A DNA stretch of 64,000 nt, taken from assembly GCF_025766255.1 (NCBI RefSeq), contig NW_026516765.1:62001-126000 (forward strand), read 5' to 3'. The notes beneath the pieces are model-generated. The model saw only the letters and a list, made by a program, of their open reading frames with translations, was not told the origin of the DNA and did no database searches. This stretch comes from Zychaea mexicana (taxonomy: Eukaryota > Mucoromycota > Mucoromycetes > Mucorales > Lichtheimiaceae). Position 1 is the first letter of the stretch; each line of letters starts with the position of its first letter. Made by a program: the position numbers and the translations under genes. Of this stretch, positions 1 through 11,479 are shown piece by piece.

Positions 1-1385
1 AGGAGACATCGTATGGTTTTGAATGAGCTGCGTCGACGGGTAAGTTCTTCATCCCGCTTTTGGGCGATCACTAATTCCAATGCGTCATTCAGCGGATTGT
101 TATTGGTATTGTGCTTCTGGTATCGTTGGTGTAGAGGATGGGTGGTAAACATTTTCCTCCAATAGTCGTCGCCTTGCTTACTCCAAGGCAGCGAGATTTC
201 AATTACTCTAGCCATGCTGGATACAGGCAGAGACCGTAGACCGGTGACAAATTTTAACTGGAGGGTTCGGATGCGAGGTAGCATAGGTGGTAGATCGGCC
301 AGCACCAGAAGTACGATCGTAGGAAATGAAGTGGTGGTATTGCGATTGAAAGTCATTCTGACGCAGCTTTTTTGTGCTTGATGTATCTTTTTGAGTTGGG
401 ATAAGGCGGTTATTGCAAGGCTGAATTCAAGAACTGGGCGGATGAAAGCTCGATATGTTTGTAACGCGGGCCAAAGTCCCATGTCATATTGGTGAACACC
501 GAGTCTCCGCAGGAGAGCCACTCCTTCAGTTGCTTCAGTGCTGTGTTGGCTGATAAGTTGTTGAGCGCCAATATCCTGACAGGTGAATGGAATACCAAAA
601 TACTGGAGTAATTCGATGGTGCGTAGTGGTTACGGAATGTGAAATGTGGTTGATTGACTGATGAGGATTGGTCGATAATAGGGGTGCCAAGAGTAGCCTA
701 AGTCTCGCGAATGTTTCTCGGCGATTTGTAGGAGTTGTATCATATTCTATGGTGATCCTAGAAGTACGACACCATCAGCATATAGAAATGATGAAAGAAG
801 GAGCTGGTGGGTGTCTGGCCTATCCTTCTTCGGACGTCCATTCTTGCCACCGCTGTAGAGTTGTGTCTGAACTGCCGCTACAGATACACCTATTAGAGAT
901 GGAATGCGAAGCTGAACTGGGTGATGGTTTTAAATGTACATAGAAATCTGGAGACGGCGCGGCAGCGTGTCGATAAAGACAGCGTAAAGAAGTGGACTCA
1001 GGATGGCACCAAAACCACGTGCCGAGTGGATGTAGCGGGATTGATAGTTATGGAGGATGACTGCGATACGGACATCGTCAAACATGTGGCGAACGAGATG
1101 GAACAGAGGGCTCAGCAGGTTGCCCTGCAACTTTGATCAAATGTCGTCGCGTGATGCTGGGTCGAATGCTTGCTTGACATCATAAAAGCATAGGATTGGT
1201 GGCTCGTCATATTGGCGTTGATACTCGCGGATTAGCATGTTTAGTGCGAATGCTTGGTCGAGTGCTCCCAGTTTGAGGCAGAAACCATCTTGGGCAGTAT
1301 TTTGTGCAGGCATTGCGCTTAGTAGTTTGGCTAGCAGGCGGCGCTCAACTACTTTGAGTAGCTCACTGGTTAGACCAGATAAAAT
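1..1385 (-). mobile_element. Degenerate LINE (non-LTR retrotransposon) reverse transcriptase, runs off the left edge
   Basis: Read on the minus strand from about 1365 downward, the sequence encodes a recognisable reverse transcriptase. It begins with a stretch containing 'LLKVVERRLLAKLLSAMPAQ', then motif A as 'FYDVKQAFD' near 1165, a 'G..LSPLLYAVFID' segment near 960-1010, and a motif C relic near 771-782. There the expected Tyr-Ala-Asp-Asp reads Tyr-Ala-Asp-Gly. Downstream (1-600) the frame continues as the poorly conserved C-terminal part typical of fungal LINEs. Several frame changes and stops break the frame (for example after motif C), so the copy is dead. The 5' half and any endonuclease domain are not visible here. 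The rest of the element lies left of the window. RT identity is clear; the exact clade was not determined. Confidence 0.8.
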
Positions 1386-1812
1386 TTAGAATAGAAAACG
1401 ATATTGAACAATCACCTCTTTCACTTAGAAAAACTTTCATGTTATAGGCTGGGCGAAGTTCCCTATTTGTGCGCCTTTATTTATTGTTCTTTCACTCTAG
1501 GCCGCTAAACGGCTTGTTTCATCCATAGTACCTTACAGCAAAGATTGAGGTCCTTTCCTTTTTTGTTCCCAAACACCAGGAATCATATTCATTTGTCATC
1601 GAGTACAACAACAGCCGATGCTATATTTGACAGAAACCAGACAGAGGTCTATTAAAAAGGATAAATTTCCTATTTCTTATTTCTTAGTTCCTTTGGCTTA
1701 CAGAACAGCCAAGAAAATGTTGCATCAAACGATGTTATTCCTCGTGCTCAATAGAGAATACATTTCAGTTGCAAGCTTAGCTAAGGCCCAAATCCGAAAA
1801 CCACGAAAACAA
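1386..1812. other. AT-rich spacer, no gene seen
   Basis: This spacer lies between the LINE relic and the first copy of the ~1.1 kb direct repeat. It has short open frames only, none with recognisable domains. I see no RNA gene or clear regulatory element. Confidence 0.5.
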
Positions 1813-3012
1813 TATGATGGCCTTTTTTTCGCGCGGGTATAAAATTTCCTAGGCGGCTCGAAGTAGGCGCTTCCGATCTTGTGAAAACCATTATCCTTCA
1901 CGAAACGATGACAGCTTATCTTAAAAATAACGTTTTAAACGTGTATATACTACTTTATGAGTTTTGGTTTTTGGCCAAAGAAGCGTCACTACAATCTAAA
2001 ACTTTTGCGTGGACTCTTCCATTTCTTCGGATCAATGGCCAAACTAAGCACATAGAGCTCTTTTTCCAGAAAGGTAGCGGATCGTCGCGGTATTTTGACA
2101 TATTATTGTCGTGTCCTCGTGTCCAACGCTTTCCAGCGTCACCAACGGCTCTTCTACCAGTCGCTACTATAATAGTACGTAGTATGGTATTGTCAGCATA
2201 AGGACTCTATTCTCCAGTCTAAGAAAAACACTGATCTTTTTTAAGCCTCCGTTGAGGTATATACCCGAGCTAAAATTGATGGGTTTGCGTCCTCCCGCAT
2301 CACAGACCACTACATTACCTTCCCAACAACGCTCTGCCGATATAGATTCACACTACGTAAAATGAAAGCTTCTGATTCTTTGAAACAACAGTAATCTACT
2401 AATCTGCAATAGCATATGTCCTTGACAAAAGCTAATCAAACTACTGCATTTCGGTTAAAGCTACAATTCTCTCCAATTTACTACTGGAATCTAAAGCTTC
2501 TTCACTAGAAGCAAATTTAGAGACATCATTCCGTGTATTAAGAAGTATCTGAACAGCTTACATCTTAATTAGAGTTTCATACCATGATTAGAGACAAATT
2601 TTACAAAAGACAAGATATCAATGCTGTGTCGAAATAAAAAGAAATTAAAGGGGGAGATATTGTATGATCGTCGTGTGTTGTGTTTGTTGTATGTCTCTCT
2701 TTCCAAGATGTCGGATTTTGGCCCAGGCGTCAGTTCGAATCAACATAAAAATAATCAAGAATTTTATTGTCGAAGCAGTCTGGAACCGTATCTTAGACTC
2801 ATGATACAAAGTATTATTACTATCTCATGTATACCATATCGATTATAGTAGAAGCGGGGCTTTGCGCACATATGCAGGAAAGTAGGTAAATGCAAGGGAT
2901 TTTTAATTAAGAGTGGTGGCAGGTGTCGCAAGCTCTAAATGCACAGGCGTGCAAACACCTACGAAAAAAAACGGGAAAATGGACGGGTAGTTTTTTTACC
3001 TTAGCAACCTAG
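1813..3012 (+). repeat. Diverged direct repeat, copy A (~1.1-1.2 kb)
   Basis: This non-coding stretch aligns collinearly with 7149-8255. The best-conserved core is 2299-2465 against 7541-7710; both contain 'CTCTGCCGATATAGATTCAC' and then the block around 'AGATGAAAGCTTCTGATTCT' with a few substitutions. A second block is 2664-3010 against 7905-8255, containing 'GTCTGGAACCGTATCT' in both. Small indels separate the blocks. No open frame is conserved between copies, so the unit is unlikely to be protein-coding. Similarity ends at the 'TACCTTAGCA' just left of 3012, which in copy B is the splice donor end of TMEM14 exon 3. Confidence 0.8.
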
Positions 3013-3469
3013 CTCTTCAAAGTGCAGCACAAAAGGCTATGCTGAAGCCAAAGAACGAAATTTTAACCGTTCATAATGCTCTATTTCAAGGAACGTTTTT
3101 ACTACTCGGATTATCCAATACAGCCAGATTCTAAGTGTGAGCTCTTCCCTCTTCCCTCGCCATTACTAGGGGACAAATTGTTCTTTTCTTTACCTCCGCT
3201 TATTGTTATGCTTAAGTATAGCGGGTTGTTTCTGCTGATTTCAAATCATAGTTTGGTTTTTTTTCTTGGTCCAACCAGCGAGCATCATATGATGATGCTA
3301 ATATTAAGTGTGTCTACATTTTAGAAAAGTTCTTATATAGAATTTGTGGATAATTTTTATACACACTAAAAAGAAAACTGCATTGATAATACGGTTAGAG
3401 TAGTTGCATGTAACCAAATTGACGTTTTATCGTAGTAAAGAAGTAATAAGGTAAACAAGAGAGAAAAAA
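3013..3469. other. Spacer downstream of the MFS gene
   Basis: This is AT-rich sequence between repeat copy A and the stop codon of the minus-strand transporter gene. It presumably contains that gene's 3' untranslated region. No further feature is seen. Confidence 0.4.
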
Positions 3470-5723
3470 TTAAATATTTGCTAAAAAGTTTCGTTTTAAC
3501 CGAAACTTAAGAAATAGAGAGAGGAGAGCACAGGCCGCGTATCCTACTCCAGCAATAATCTTACAGTAAAGAAAGGGATGTTGAGTATCATTAGCCTCAA
3601 CAACACTTGCAATGAGTGGACCTAGTACAAAGAATATGAATGCAAGCATATTGATAGAAAGAGCGGCAGGATATTTCTCCATTGAGCCGAGGATGCTGAT
3701 GGCCACAGGTGCAGCTAATCATTCACATGTAACAGTTGGGTGAGTTTCCATATGTAAAAAATGGCTTGGATATACAACACAGAAAACCTGCTCCAATTTA
3801 CTTTGTCACAAAATAACGCCGTTTTTTACAGGGGCTGTAAACCTTACCTAGTGTAAAATAACTTCCATATACCAGACCATTGACAACAGCGAATAGCAAT
3901 AACACCCCAAAGTTGTTGGCAAACATCCAAATAGCAAAGATTGAAATTGTGCAGATAATCATGCACATGATATAGGTATTTAGGTGCCCGAGTTTGTCGC
4001 CACAAATACTGAAATATTTAACAACAACATGTTAGTTACACATATGGTTAACGGTGAGTATTGAACTGTAATACATCTCACTTACCCAGCAGCAATTCTG
4101 CCAACAATGCCAGCTGCCGACAAGGCTGATATGGTAGCTGCACCTTGTGTTTCAGTCAGTCCAATGAATGTCGCATAAGCTACAAGGGCAGATTAACTGA
4201 CTTAGTTATTGATTGCTACTGACTATGAGCATTGGTTTTTCTATATGTGCACTACCGTGTTCTGAAAGTACTTGAATAAAAGAGAGCCATTTGACTCAAG
4301 TATACTTACAAGGAATAAATACAAAGACAGTATAAGAAGCGTACATTTGAATTGGACCCACGACCACCCAAATCATCATGTTCAGATCTTTCAGTATAGG
4401 AACAAGACTGACAAATTGCTTTTTTACGCTTACTGGCGGTGACTGGACCCTTTCTCTAATAAGCACAACACTTGAGAGGATCAAAGCAAACGATATAAAT
4501 CCAAGTACACGGTATGTCCTTGTTCACACAGAATAGTCACCAAAGATTTAAATTTAGTACCTTCCATCATCGACGACGGCTAAATTAATTTTCTGCGTCT
4601 ACTTTTGATACATACCAAGGTGCGCCGAGCGCATTGTTTATGGCAACCATGATATGCGGCACAATAAGAGCAAAAATTGCAAAGGTCGATGCTTGTACAC
4701 CAAAGGCAGTTGCCCGGTACTTGACAAACCATTGTGGTAAAATCCTCAATCCAACCTATGTAGTGGTTATAGAACAGTCAGCACCCAACATGTTGTAGTG
4801 CTCTAGGATCTTTAGTTAAAGTAAATGTGACGACTTACAGTACTGAAACACGCGATTCCGAGTCCTGTACACACGCTTACTGACAAATAGAGTTGCCAAA
4901 TCTACAAACACATTTGGGACACATGAATTAATCGTTTTTTTCCACTCTATATAGCAACGACATGCTGATGAGGTACAACTTACAGAAGTAGCTAAGCTAG
5001 CCAACATCAAGCCCGCAGTTGTCAGTATGAGCCCAGTATAAAGCACAGGCCTGAAACCGACACGGGAATAGATTAAGTTTATGAAAAACACGCATGATAG
5101 TACCATTGCTTGGAAGAGAGCGCCGACAAATGTCAGTTTGATATTAACGTCCGTGTCCGATGCAAATGTACTACTTCGCTTATAATGGTCTTGCATAATG
5201 CCTAAAATACGAATTAAAGTTTCAGTTTAATCAGTTCTTTTTTTGGAACACTGAACCATCTGTTGCTGCTGCTCGTGTTCGAAAATGCCAGACAAAGAAA
5301 ATACGTCTCTCTCTTGTACGTGCACGTACCCCTTTTGGTAAATAAACGTGTTGGTACAATCCAGTGTTGATTACACTACTTTTGACTACCATCATCAGAG
5401 TAAAAAAGCAACACTACGTACCAGCAATTTGGTAAGCCGCAAAGCAATGATATAAGAAAACTTCCTATTCCAACTGTCCAGGCCTGCTTTCCGTCAGTTG
5501 GCAACTCTTGTTTTTTGGGCTGGCCACCATCGTTGATATTTGATTCTTCCATGTGTGCATCGTAAGGCCCATCTTGTTTCTCGTCGGATTGGTCAGAGAG
5601 CGCTGGCATTGGTTTTTCATTTGACTCTTGACGACCCGACGGACAAGTAGCAGGAAGATATCCTTCGTCTACTGAGGCCTTTGCCGTTTCATTGGTGCTC
5701 TTTTGATAGTTGGATTTCAGCAT
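3470..5723 (-). CDS. MFS transporter, monocarboxylate permease (MCT)-like, nine exons
   Basis: A plasma-membrane or organellar transporter of the major facilitator superfamily, closest in pattern to fungal monocarboxylate permeases. Exons on the minus strand are 5723-5422, 5378-5320, 5201-4984, 4901-4839, 4755-4616, 4518-4310, 4179-4086, 4008-3848 and 3714-3470. Their phases agree at every junction and give 496 residues. The N-terminus is a hydrophilic Ser/Asp/Lys-rich tail of ~85 residues followed by TM1 ('WTVGIGSFLISLL'). MCT-family signatures seen include 'GIMQDHYKR'-type sequence after TM1, 'GVQASTFAIFALIVP' around TM4-5, and 'GIVGRIAAG...GDKLGH' between TM8 and TM9. Exon 2 (59 nt) inserts about 20 residues inside a normally compact TM1-TM2 region. 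Splicing exon 1 directly to exon 3 would break the frame. The substrate cannot be told from sequence. The gene lies between two copies of a direct repeat. Confidence 0.85.
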
Positions 5724-7148
5724 ATCTGGCCAAGTAGTACCACGTCTGTTGTACTAAAAATGTAGAAGGTAGTGGCAAAAATGTTAGAAAGAAAGAAACC
5801 TGTATATTAAATAAATAGAGGTAAAGGCGAGAAAGCGAGCGTGACTCTGCTTGCCATTATTAGAGCCCCTCGCCTAAATGAAATTATGCAAGCTATGCAT
5901 ATCAACTTGTATATAGCGTCTCGTTACTTGTTGTTCGCAAGTACATGTAACCACCTGATACAAGCTTTCACATACATATTGCATCTCTAACGTGATGACT
6001 CTGTATAGAAAAATTCATGCTAGAGGTTATGTTCCGCGAAACCAAGTACTTTTGGAAGTATACTTTGAAATACTGATATGTAATAACTAAGCTATCCAAG
6101 TTGAAAAGAAGAGGGTGGGAGTGGAAAGACAAGAGCATTGGCTTCTCAGTGGTTTCTTTGAACACACGGTTGTTGCTGAGCAAAACCCAGCGAAGAACCA
6201 AAGGCACAGACTTTCTTCTCAACAATTAATGCAGACGACATCACGTAAATGGTCCGGCAGCTCTCCCTTACCAGTGACGCCCAAGTTAAGTCACACTTAA
6301 GCTTTCGACCACGCACATTCATATTGAGTATATTGGCAATATTGGAAATGAAGTACGTCTTTTATTCGCAATCTTTGCTATGATACACCTTTTCATAATC
6401 ACACCTTTCCTTTGATTTTCACGTAGTTACTACTACAAGTATGTGAATGATCCTGTCCCTTTTTGAAGTTTGTACCCGAATAACTAGGTTTTAAATTTGG
6501 TTCTCGAGACAGTTTGGGACAGGTCCTTTATTCAATTCAGTTATCTGGCAGAGTGAACTGACACCGCCCCACCGCGTGAGGATCCTTGACCTACAGTTAC
6601 TGAGATGATTATCTTTATAAGTGATTAGTTGATCTAGTAAGATTATGCTTACAAAAAAGATGAAGGGATAAAGCACAAATAGAGTCCAAAGAACAACTAC
6701 TTACGGAGATCTTTTTTCTTGTATGTGATGCGGACGAGCAAATCACGCGCGTGAAGAGATATATAATTAATTTCATTGTGAAGGTGAGCCTGTTACATTG
6801 TTGTAGCTTTGTGTCGGTTCGGTGCAGATGCATTTGCTACTAACACTTTGTTTCCGATCCAAGTAACAGTAGTAAGAGCATTTCTTATTACTGAGGCAAC
6901 TACAGCATCATCCATAGCATGTAGAGATGATAAAGTCTACTTTAGCATAAACCAAATCGTGCAAGATACGAACAAGAGAGACGTTTTTCCATGACAGTAT
7001 GTTAGAGGATCATGTGGTTTTTAAAAAGCGCTCTCATAATCAATTATTAGCCCCTCATTGTCGATCTCCGTTTCCATCCCGTGCAGCATAACGACGATCT
7101 TATCCCTGGTGCATTACACGCACCTCGTGATGTTCCAATAATAAGCCT
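5724..7148. other. Intergenic region, probable MFS promoter
   Basis: About 1.4 kb of AT-rich sequence upstream of the transporter. Short open frames here carry no recognisable domain and are probably chance. No RNA gene or repeat element was identified. Confidence 0.4.
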
Positions 7149-8255
7149 TGCATATGATGGGTCTTTATCTTACGCGGGAAATCTTTAGCAATTTTTGGGG
7201 CTTAAAGTATGCGTCGCTGATCTTATGTAAGCCATTATCACTCACTGAGCGATGCCAGTTTATTGATATGACGTCTTTAACATAGGTATCACTCTATAAG
7301 TGTTGATTACTGTCCAGGAAACGTCAATGACTTTAAAATTTCTGCGTGTACTCCGTTTTTCCAGGTCAACGGCTGAAGTAAGCACATAAAAGCAGCGCGT
7401 CGTTGCGCTATTTGCTCGGATCCAACATTTTTCAGCGTCACCAACGCGTCTTATCTTAGTCGCTACTGTATTGTTACGTAGTAAAAATGGTATCTTGAAT
7501 ATATACCTCAGAAGATATTGATGCTTTTGCATCCTCAGGTATCATAGACTACGACATCACCTTGCCAACAACACTCTGCCGATATAGATTCACATTACGT
7601 AAGATGAAAGCTTCTGATTCTCTGAGACAACAGTAATCTACTAATCTGCAATAACATATGTCCTTGACAAAAGCTAATCGAATTGCTGCATTTTGGTTTG
7701 AGCTACAAGTAACTCTCCAAGATACAACTAGAATCTAAAACTCCCCCACTAACAAGCAAATTTGGAGACATCATTCTGTGTAATAAAAAGTATTTCATTT
7801 TGATTACAACTCCATTTCTATTAAAACAAAGTTTACAAAAGACAAGGTATCAGTGTTGTATCTTGAAAAGAGATTGAAGGGGATTAGAATATTGTATAAT
7901 CGTCGTATGTGTTGTGTTTGTTGTATCCACGGTGTCGGATTTTAGGCCAGGCGTCAGCTCAAATCAACATGAAAGGGTTTTTTATTGTTGGAGCAGTCTG
8001 GAACCGTATCTCAAACTCATCAACAAACTATAATACAAAGTACAATTATTATTTGTATTTCGTATATACCATATTATCCGATTATAGTGGAAGCGCATGT
8101 GCAGAAAAGCATGTGTAAATGTAAGGGATTCTTTTTTAATTTAAAGTGGGTGGCAGTTGCCCCCCACCCCCAAGTTCTACAGATGCACAGGCGCGCAGAC
8201 CCTTAAAAAAAGTAACCAAAGAAAATGGAACAAGTAATTTTCTTACCTTAGCACT
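7149..8255 (+). repeat. Diverged direct repeat, copy B (~1.1 kb)
   Basis: This is the second copy of the repeat at 1813-3012, in the same orientation. The unit begins near a shared 'ATATGATGG' and ends at the 'TACCTTAGCA' that forms the donor splice site of TMEM14 exon 3. Whatever terminal exon TMEM14 uses must lie inside or beyond this repeat. Judged by eye, identity is roughly three quarters across the conserved blocks, so the duplication is old. Neither terminal inverted repeats nor a poly(A) tail were recognised, so its nature (segmental duplication or an old non-coding element) is open. Confidence 0.8.
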
Positions 8256-8727
8256 GTTATCAAACCAGCTGGCATGAATTTACCAGTCTTGTTGAAGCGA
8301 ATGCCCATGCTGATCAACAGCAACACGCTGACGACTACAAAGGAACAAAATGTTCAGCTTGTTTGCAGCAGTACTAAGACGGCGAGGAAAGAAAAGTCAT
8401 TTTATTTCGTTGCAAAGAATATATATACCTAAAGCGAACACGACGTTTTTGGGATTGTTGGAGACTTGATAGGAAGCAGCACCTGCAGCGAGGCCAAAGA
8501 CGGCACCAGAAATCAACGATGCAAGACTTCCAGCTTTTTTTAAAGTAGTAGGAGGGAAAAAAAATTCATGCAGATAGGAGGAGTAAGCAAACGGAACAGC
8601 AGCAGCAGCAGCAGCAGTAGTTAATATGTTTCCAGAGAAACTGAAGAAACAGCAAACCTTTGAAATAGCCAACAGCGCCTCCGACCAGAATCAGCGCGCT
8701 GTAACCGTAACCGAGGTAATCTGTCAT
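8247..8727 (-). CDS. TMEM14-family small membrane protein, last exon not resolved
   Basis: TMEM14 proteins are ~110-residue, multi-pass membrane proteins; the animal TMEM14C paralogue acts in the mitochondrial inner membrane in porphyrin transport. Exon 1 is 8727-8658 (begins 'MTDYLGYGYSALILVGGAVG'). Exon 2 is 8533-8429 ('AGSLASLISGAVFGLAAGAA' and onward). Exon 3 is 8334-8247, containing 'SMGIRFNKTGKFMPAGLI', which matches the family's conserved 'G.RF..SGKFMPAGLI' segment. Phases agree. Reading through the last donor gives an immediate TAA, so either the protein ends there (about 88 residues) or, more likely, a short final exon of 15-20 codons lies downstream within repeat copy B. A candidate acceptor there leads to a poor, short tail. 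Start chosen as the first ATG before the TM1 glycine-rich segment. Confidence 0.8.
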
Positions 8728-9079
8728 TTAGATGGAGCAATTAATGTTCTTTTAGGTGTTGTGTAGAAAAAGAGACTAAGGAGGACAGTTTGCTTGGTTG
8801 AGAATCACGATGTCTGGAAATATATGTTGGGGGTTGGGGGAGCTGCGTTCAGTTCGTTTGCAAAAGGGATTATAGAGCGTTGGAGTTGATGACGTGCCTC
8901 GCTGAAGCCCGCCCGTTCAACAACAGCCAGCGCGCAACGGTTTCGTTATTCATCATTTTTAGTCAATCACAAGCATAGAGAAATTCCAAGTCCCATTTTT
9001 GCAATTCCAACAACTGTATCCAACCAAGAGTATTAGAAAACAAAATATATCTCTGCTAAATATTTATTATAATGTTTAT
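8728..9079. other. Short spacer, probable TMEM14 promoter
   Basis: About 350 bp between TMEM14 and the C-terminal end of the MULE relic. Nothing specific is recognised. Confidence 0.4.
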
Positions 9080-11363
9080 TGTTGACGAGAGGGACGTGCA
9101 TTTGGATTGATGATTTTTTCTATGTCTGTGTATAGCCTTTTTTTAGAAAAACCATATTCTCTAGTTGTGTTGTAGATATTTCTAATTTGTTTTTTGCAAA
9201 TAGATTATCAAGTTGATTTTTCGAGCGTTCATATTCAGCGAGCAGATCGTTTCTATGCTGCTGCTGCGAGTGCTCTAAGGATGGTGGTGGTAGTTGCACA
9301 GATGCTGTTAATGTTGTTGACAACGTAGATGATAATGATGGTGCTGGTAATGACGATGCTGAGGTTGCTGCTGTTGCTGTTGTTGTTGTTGTTGTTGTTG
9401 TTGAATGGCGAGGAAAACTTTGGTTTATGGTTACTGGATTGGTGGTGTGATATGCGATAAGATATATATGCTTGCATGGCTGGTTACGCTTATTGAAATC
9501 TTCACAACTACAAGAACCAATAACGCCATTGCTATCGGTTTCTTCAAACTTTAAAGTATACAATGCAAGATTGGCAGGTAACTTATTGCCACAGTACGAT
9601 CAGCAATTGTAAAAGTAAACGCACACATACAGAAATGATACATACATGATCATTATAAATAGTTATCATCTGGTGATTTTTTGCAAGCTTCTTTTTTCCT
9701 TTGTTGAGCTTCTCTAGTCGCTGTTGTTTCTTCAACACCAGCAAATACACGCAGTACTTGAGCACGGTAATCGTTTTCGACTAACTGCGTCAACACATAG
9801 ATCAGCACGATGATTGCGACTTATGGAAGATATTTGCGTTTAAGTTTGGAATGCAAGCTTTCGATCAGATTATTTGTATGGAAGGACGCATTCTAATATA
9901 CAACCGTAAATAATATTGAAGCACAAAATAAAGCTAAAACGAGCCTAATACGTACCTCTCTCCAAGCCTTGCACCAAAGATGATGCTTAGGATACCAATA
10001 GTCCAACACATAGCCATAAAATTCAAAATGCTCATATGTATCTCGCCATTTTTTACCAAATTCATCCCAAGCATGCACAAATTCAACGACGGTATTGCAA
10101 TTCATCAAAGCACTAAGGGCAGAACGAGCTTCATCTCTTATTTTCTTCGTATCGGCTGTTGACAGAGTAGTTTTGATCTATAACCCAACAATTAAAAAAC
10201 GAATGTTTATATTGAATATTTGATAATGTGCCTAACTTAAAGGTACCTTGTTGGACGTGATGTTCTTTTCCCATACTCTTTTGATGTGCCAATGACACAG
10301 AAGAACTTGAACTTGATGACCATAAACTTCTCTGATGCTGTTAATTTCAACTGGACTGCAATCGATCATGATCCTTGTTGGTGTGTATTCCATTCTGTCC
10401 CGGAACCATCGAAACCATACTTGCAGATTTTCACTATCTTCTTCATCTGTGATCATAACGCAAGAGGGTAACCTTGTCCAGTAACTGTATGCTTAGCAAC
10501 GATAGAAAGCAGATACGCATCAGCCCGACCATTGATAATAGATTTGCAAGTCTTGTGTGTGGCATCAATACAGATCTCATTTGATTTCTTGAGCAGCTAT
10601 GTAGCACATACACATCTTAATATACGAACATTGCATTATATTTAAGTATACGTCTTTTCTTACCAAAGCTTGTCGTGGTGATATCCATGCAACAACAAAA
10701 GTAGAATCCGTCATATATTCCAACGTTTGATAACCTTGATCTTTTAAATAGAGAAGCTACTTGACTACACTTTCTTCATCGATTGGATCTTTTCTTGCTA
10801 ATCGTGACTGTTGGTTGGCGATGATAATGTTACTTCACACGTAAGGCTTCCGGGAACGATCCTTCGCCTTCCTCGAGCTGATACCACAGGTTAGCATCTC
10901 TACAAGATATCAAAGTTTTGCTTTAAATGTATACATGATACTTACACTTTGAAGTTGTTTACCAGTCAAACGCAGATGTTCCTGAATTTGATCCCACTCC
11001 AACTTATTATCGACAAGTTTTTCAATCCATTTACGTGTGTCAGGGGGGGACTTGTGAGCGAGTAGTATTGGTTATCTCGGTAGGGTCATGGTGCTGATGT
11101 TGCCAGTGATATACTACTTTGATTTTGCCTGAGACCAAGTATTGAATACAATATCGAGCACGACAGTTTACTTTAATGTAAGGTTTTACAAGTCGACGTT
11201 TTTTGATGGGAGCAGGTTCAGTTGATTCTATAGGCAGAGCAGGGACAGCTGGAACCGATGTTTCTCTTGAGTGATCACAGAAAAAAGTGATGATACTACG
11301 TTCAACTGTTCGAGGACGGCCGGGAGTATTAAATTCATAATAGTAAATTATGTGGTAAACCAC
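9080..11363 (-). mobile_element. Broken Mutator-like (MULE) transposase
   Basis: Minus-strand fragments line up in the order of a Mutator-like transposase. An N-terminal WRKY/GCM1- or FLYWCH-like zinc-binding segment (11340-11060) has a Cys near 'VNCRARYCIQYLVSGKIKVV' and an 'HWQHQHHDP' ending. Next comes 'EICIDATHKTC' (about 10560-10590), holding the first catalytic Asp, then 'RIMIDCSPVEINSI' (about 10350), holding the second, and 'VLLCHWHIKRVWEKN'. The DDE_MULE tail with 'TNNLIESLHSKLKRKYL' follows (about 9830-9890). A C-terminal SWIM zinc finger 'CSCEDFNKRNQPCKH' (about 9480-9530) precedes a Thr/Ala/Ser-rich tail. An in-frame TAG at 10759-10757, a frame change near 10452-10460 where TTA is followed by TGA, and a stop after 'KRKYLP' show it is inactive. 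Terminal inverted repeats were not found. Confidence 0.85.
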
Positions 11364-11479
11364 TAATTTATTTATTATTTTTTATACTGTCGAGCTCAGA
11401 AGCTTGGTTTCTTCGGCCGTCGACCTAAAGGTCTAGCCTAGTGATTTATACATAAGATTTATTATATCACTTAGAAAAA

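Noticed and set aside
668..943. Plus-strand open frame of 91 codons
   Set aside because: It is antisense to the LINE reverse transcriptase relic, whose reading on the minus strand is well supported.
1813..8255. The two ~1.1 kb direct repeats read as long terminal repeats of a retroelement
   Set aside because: The DNA between them encodes an intron-rich cellular transporter, not gag/pol, and the repeats lack clear TG...CA ends and a primer-binding site.
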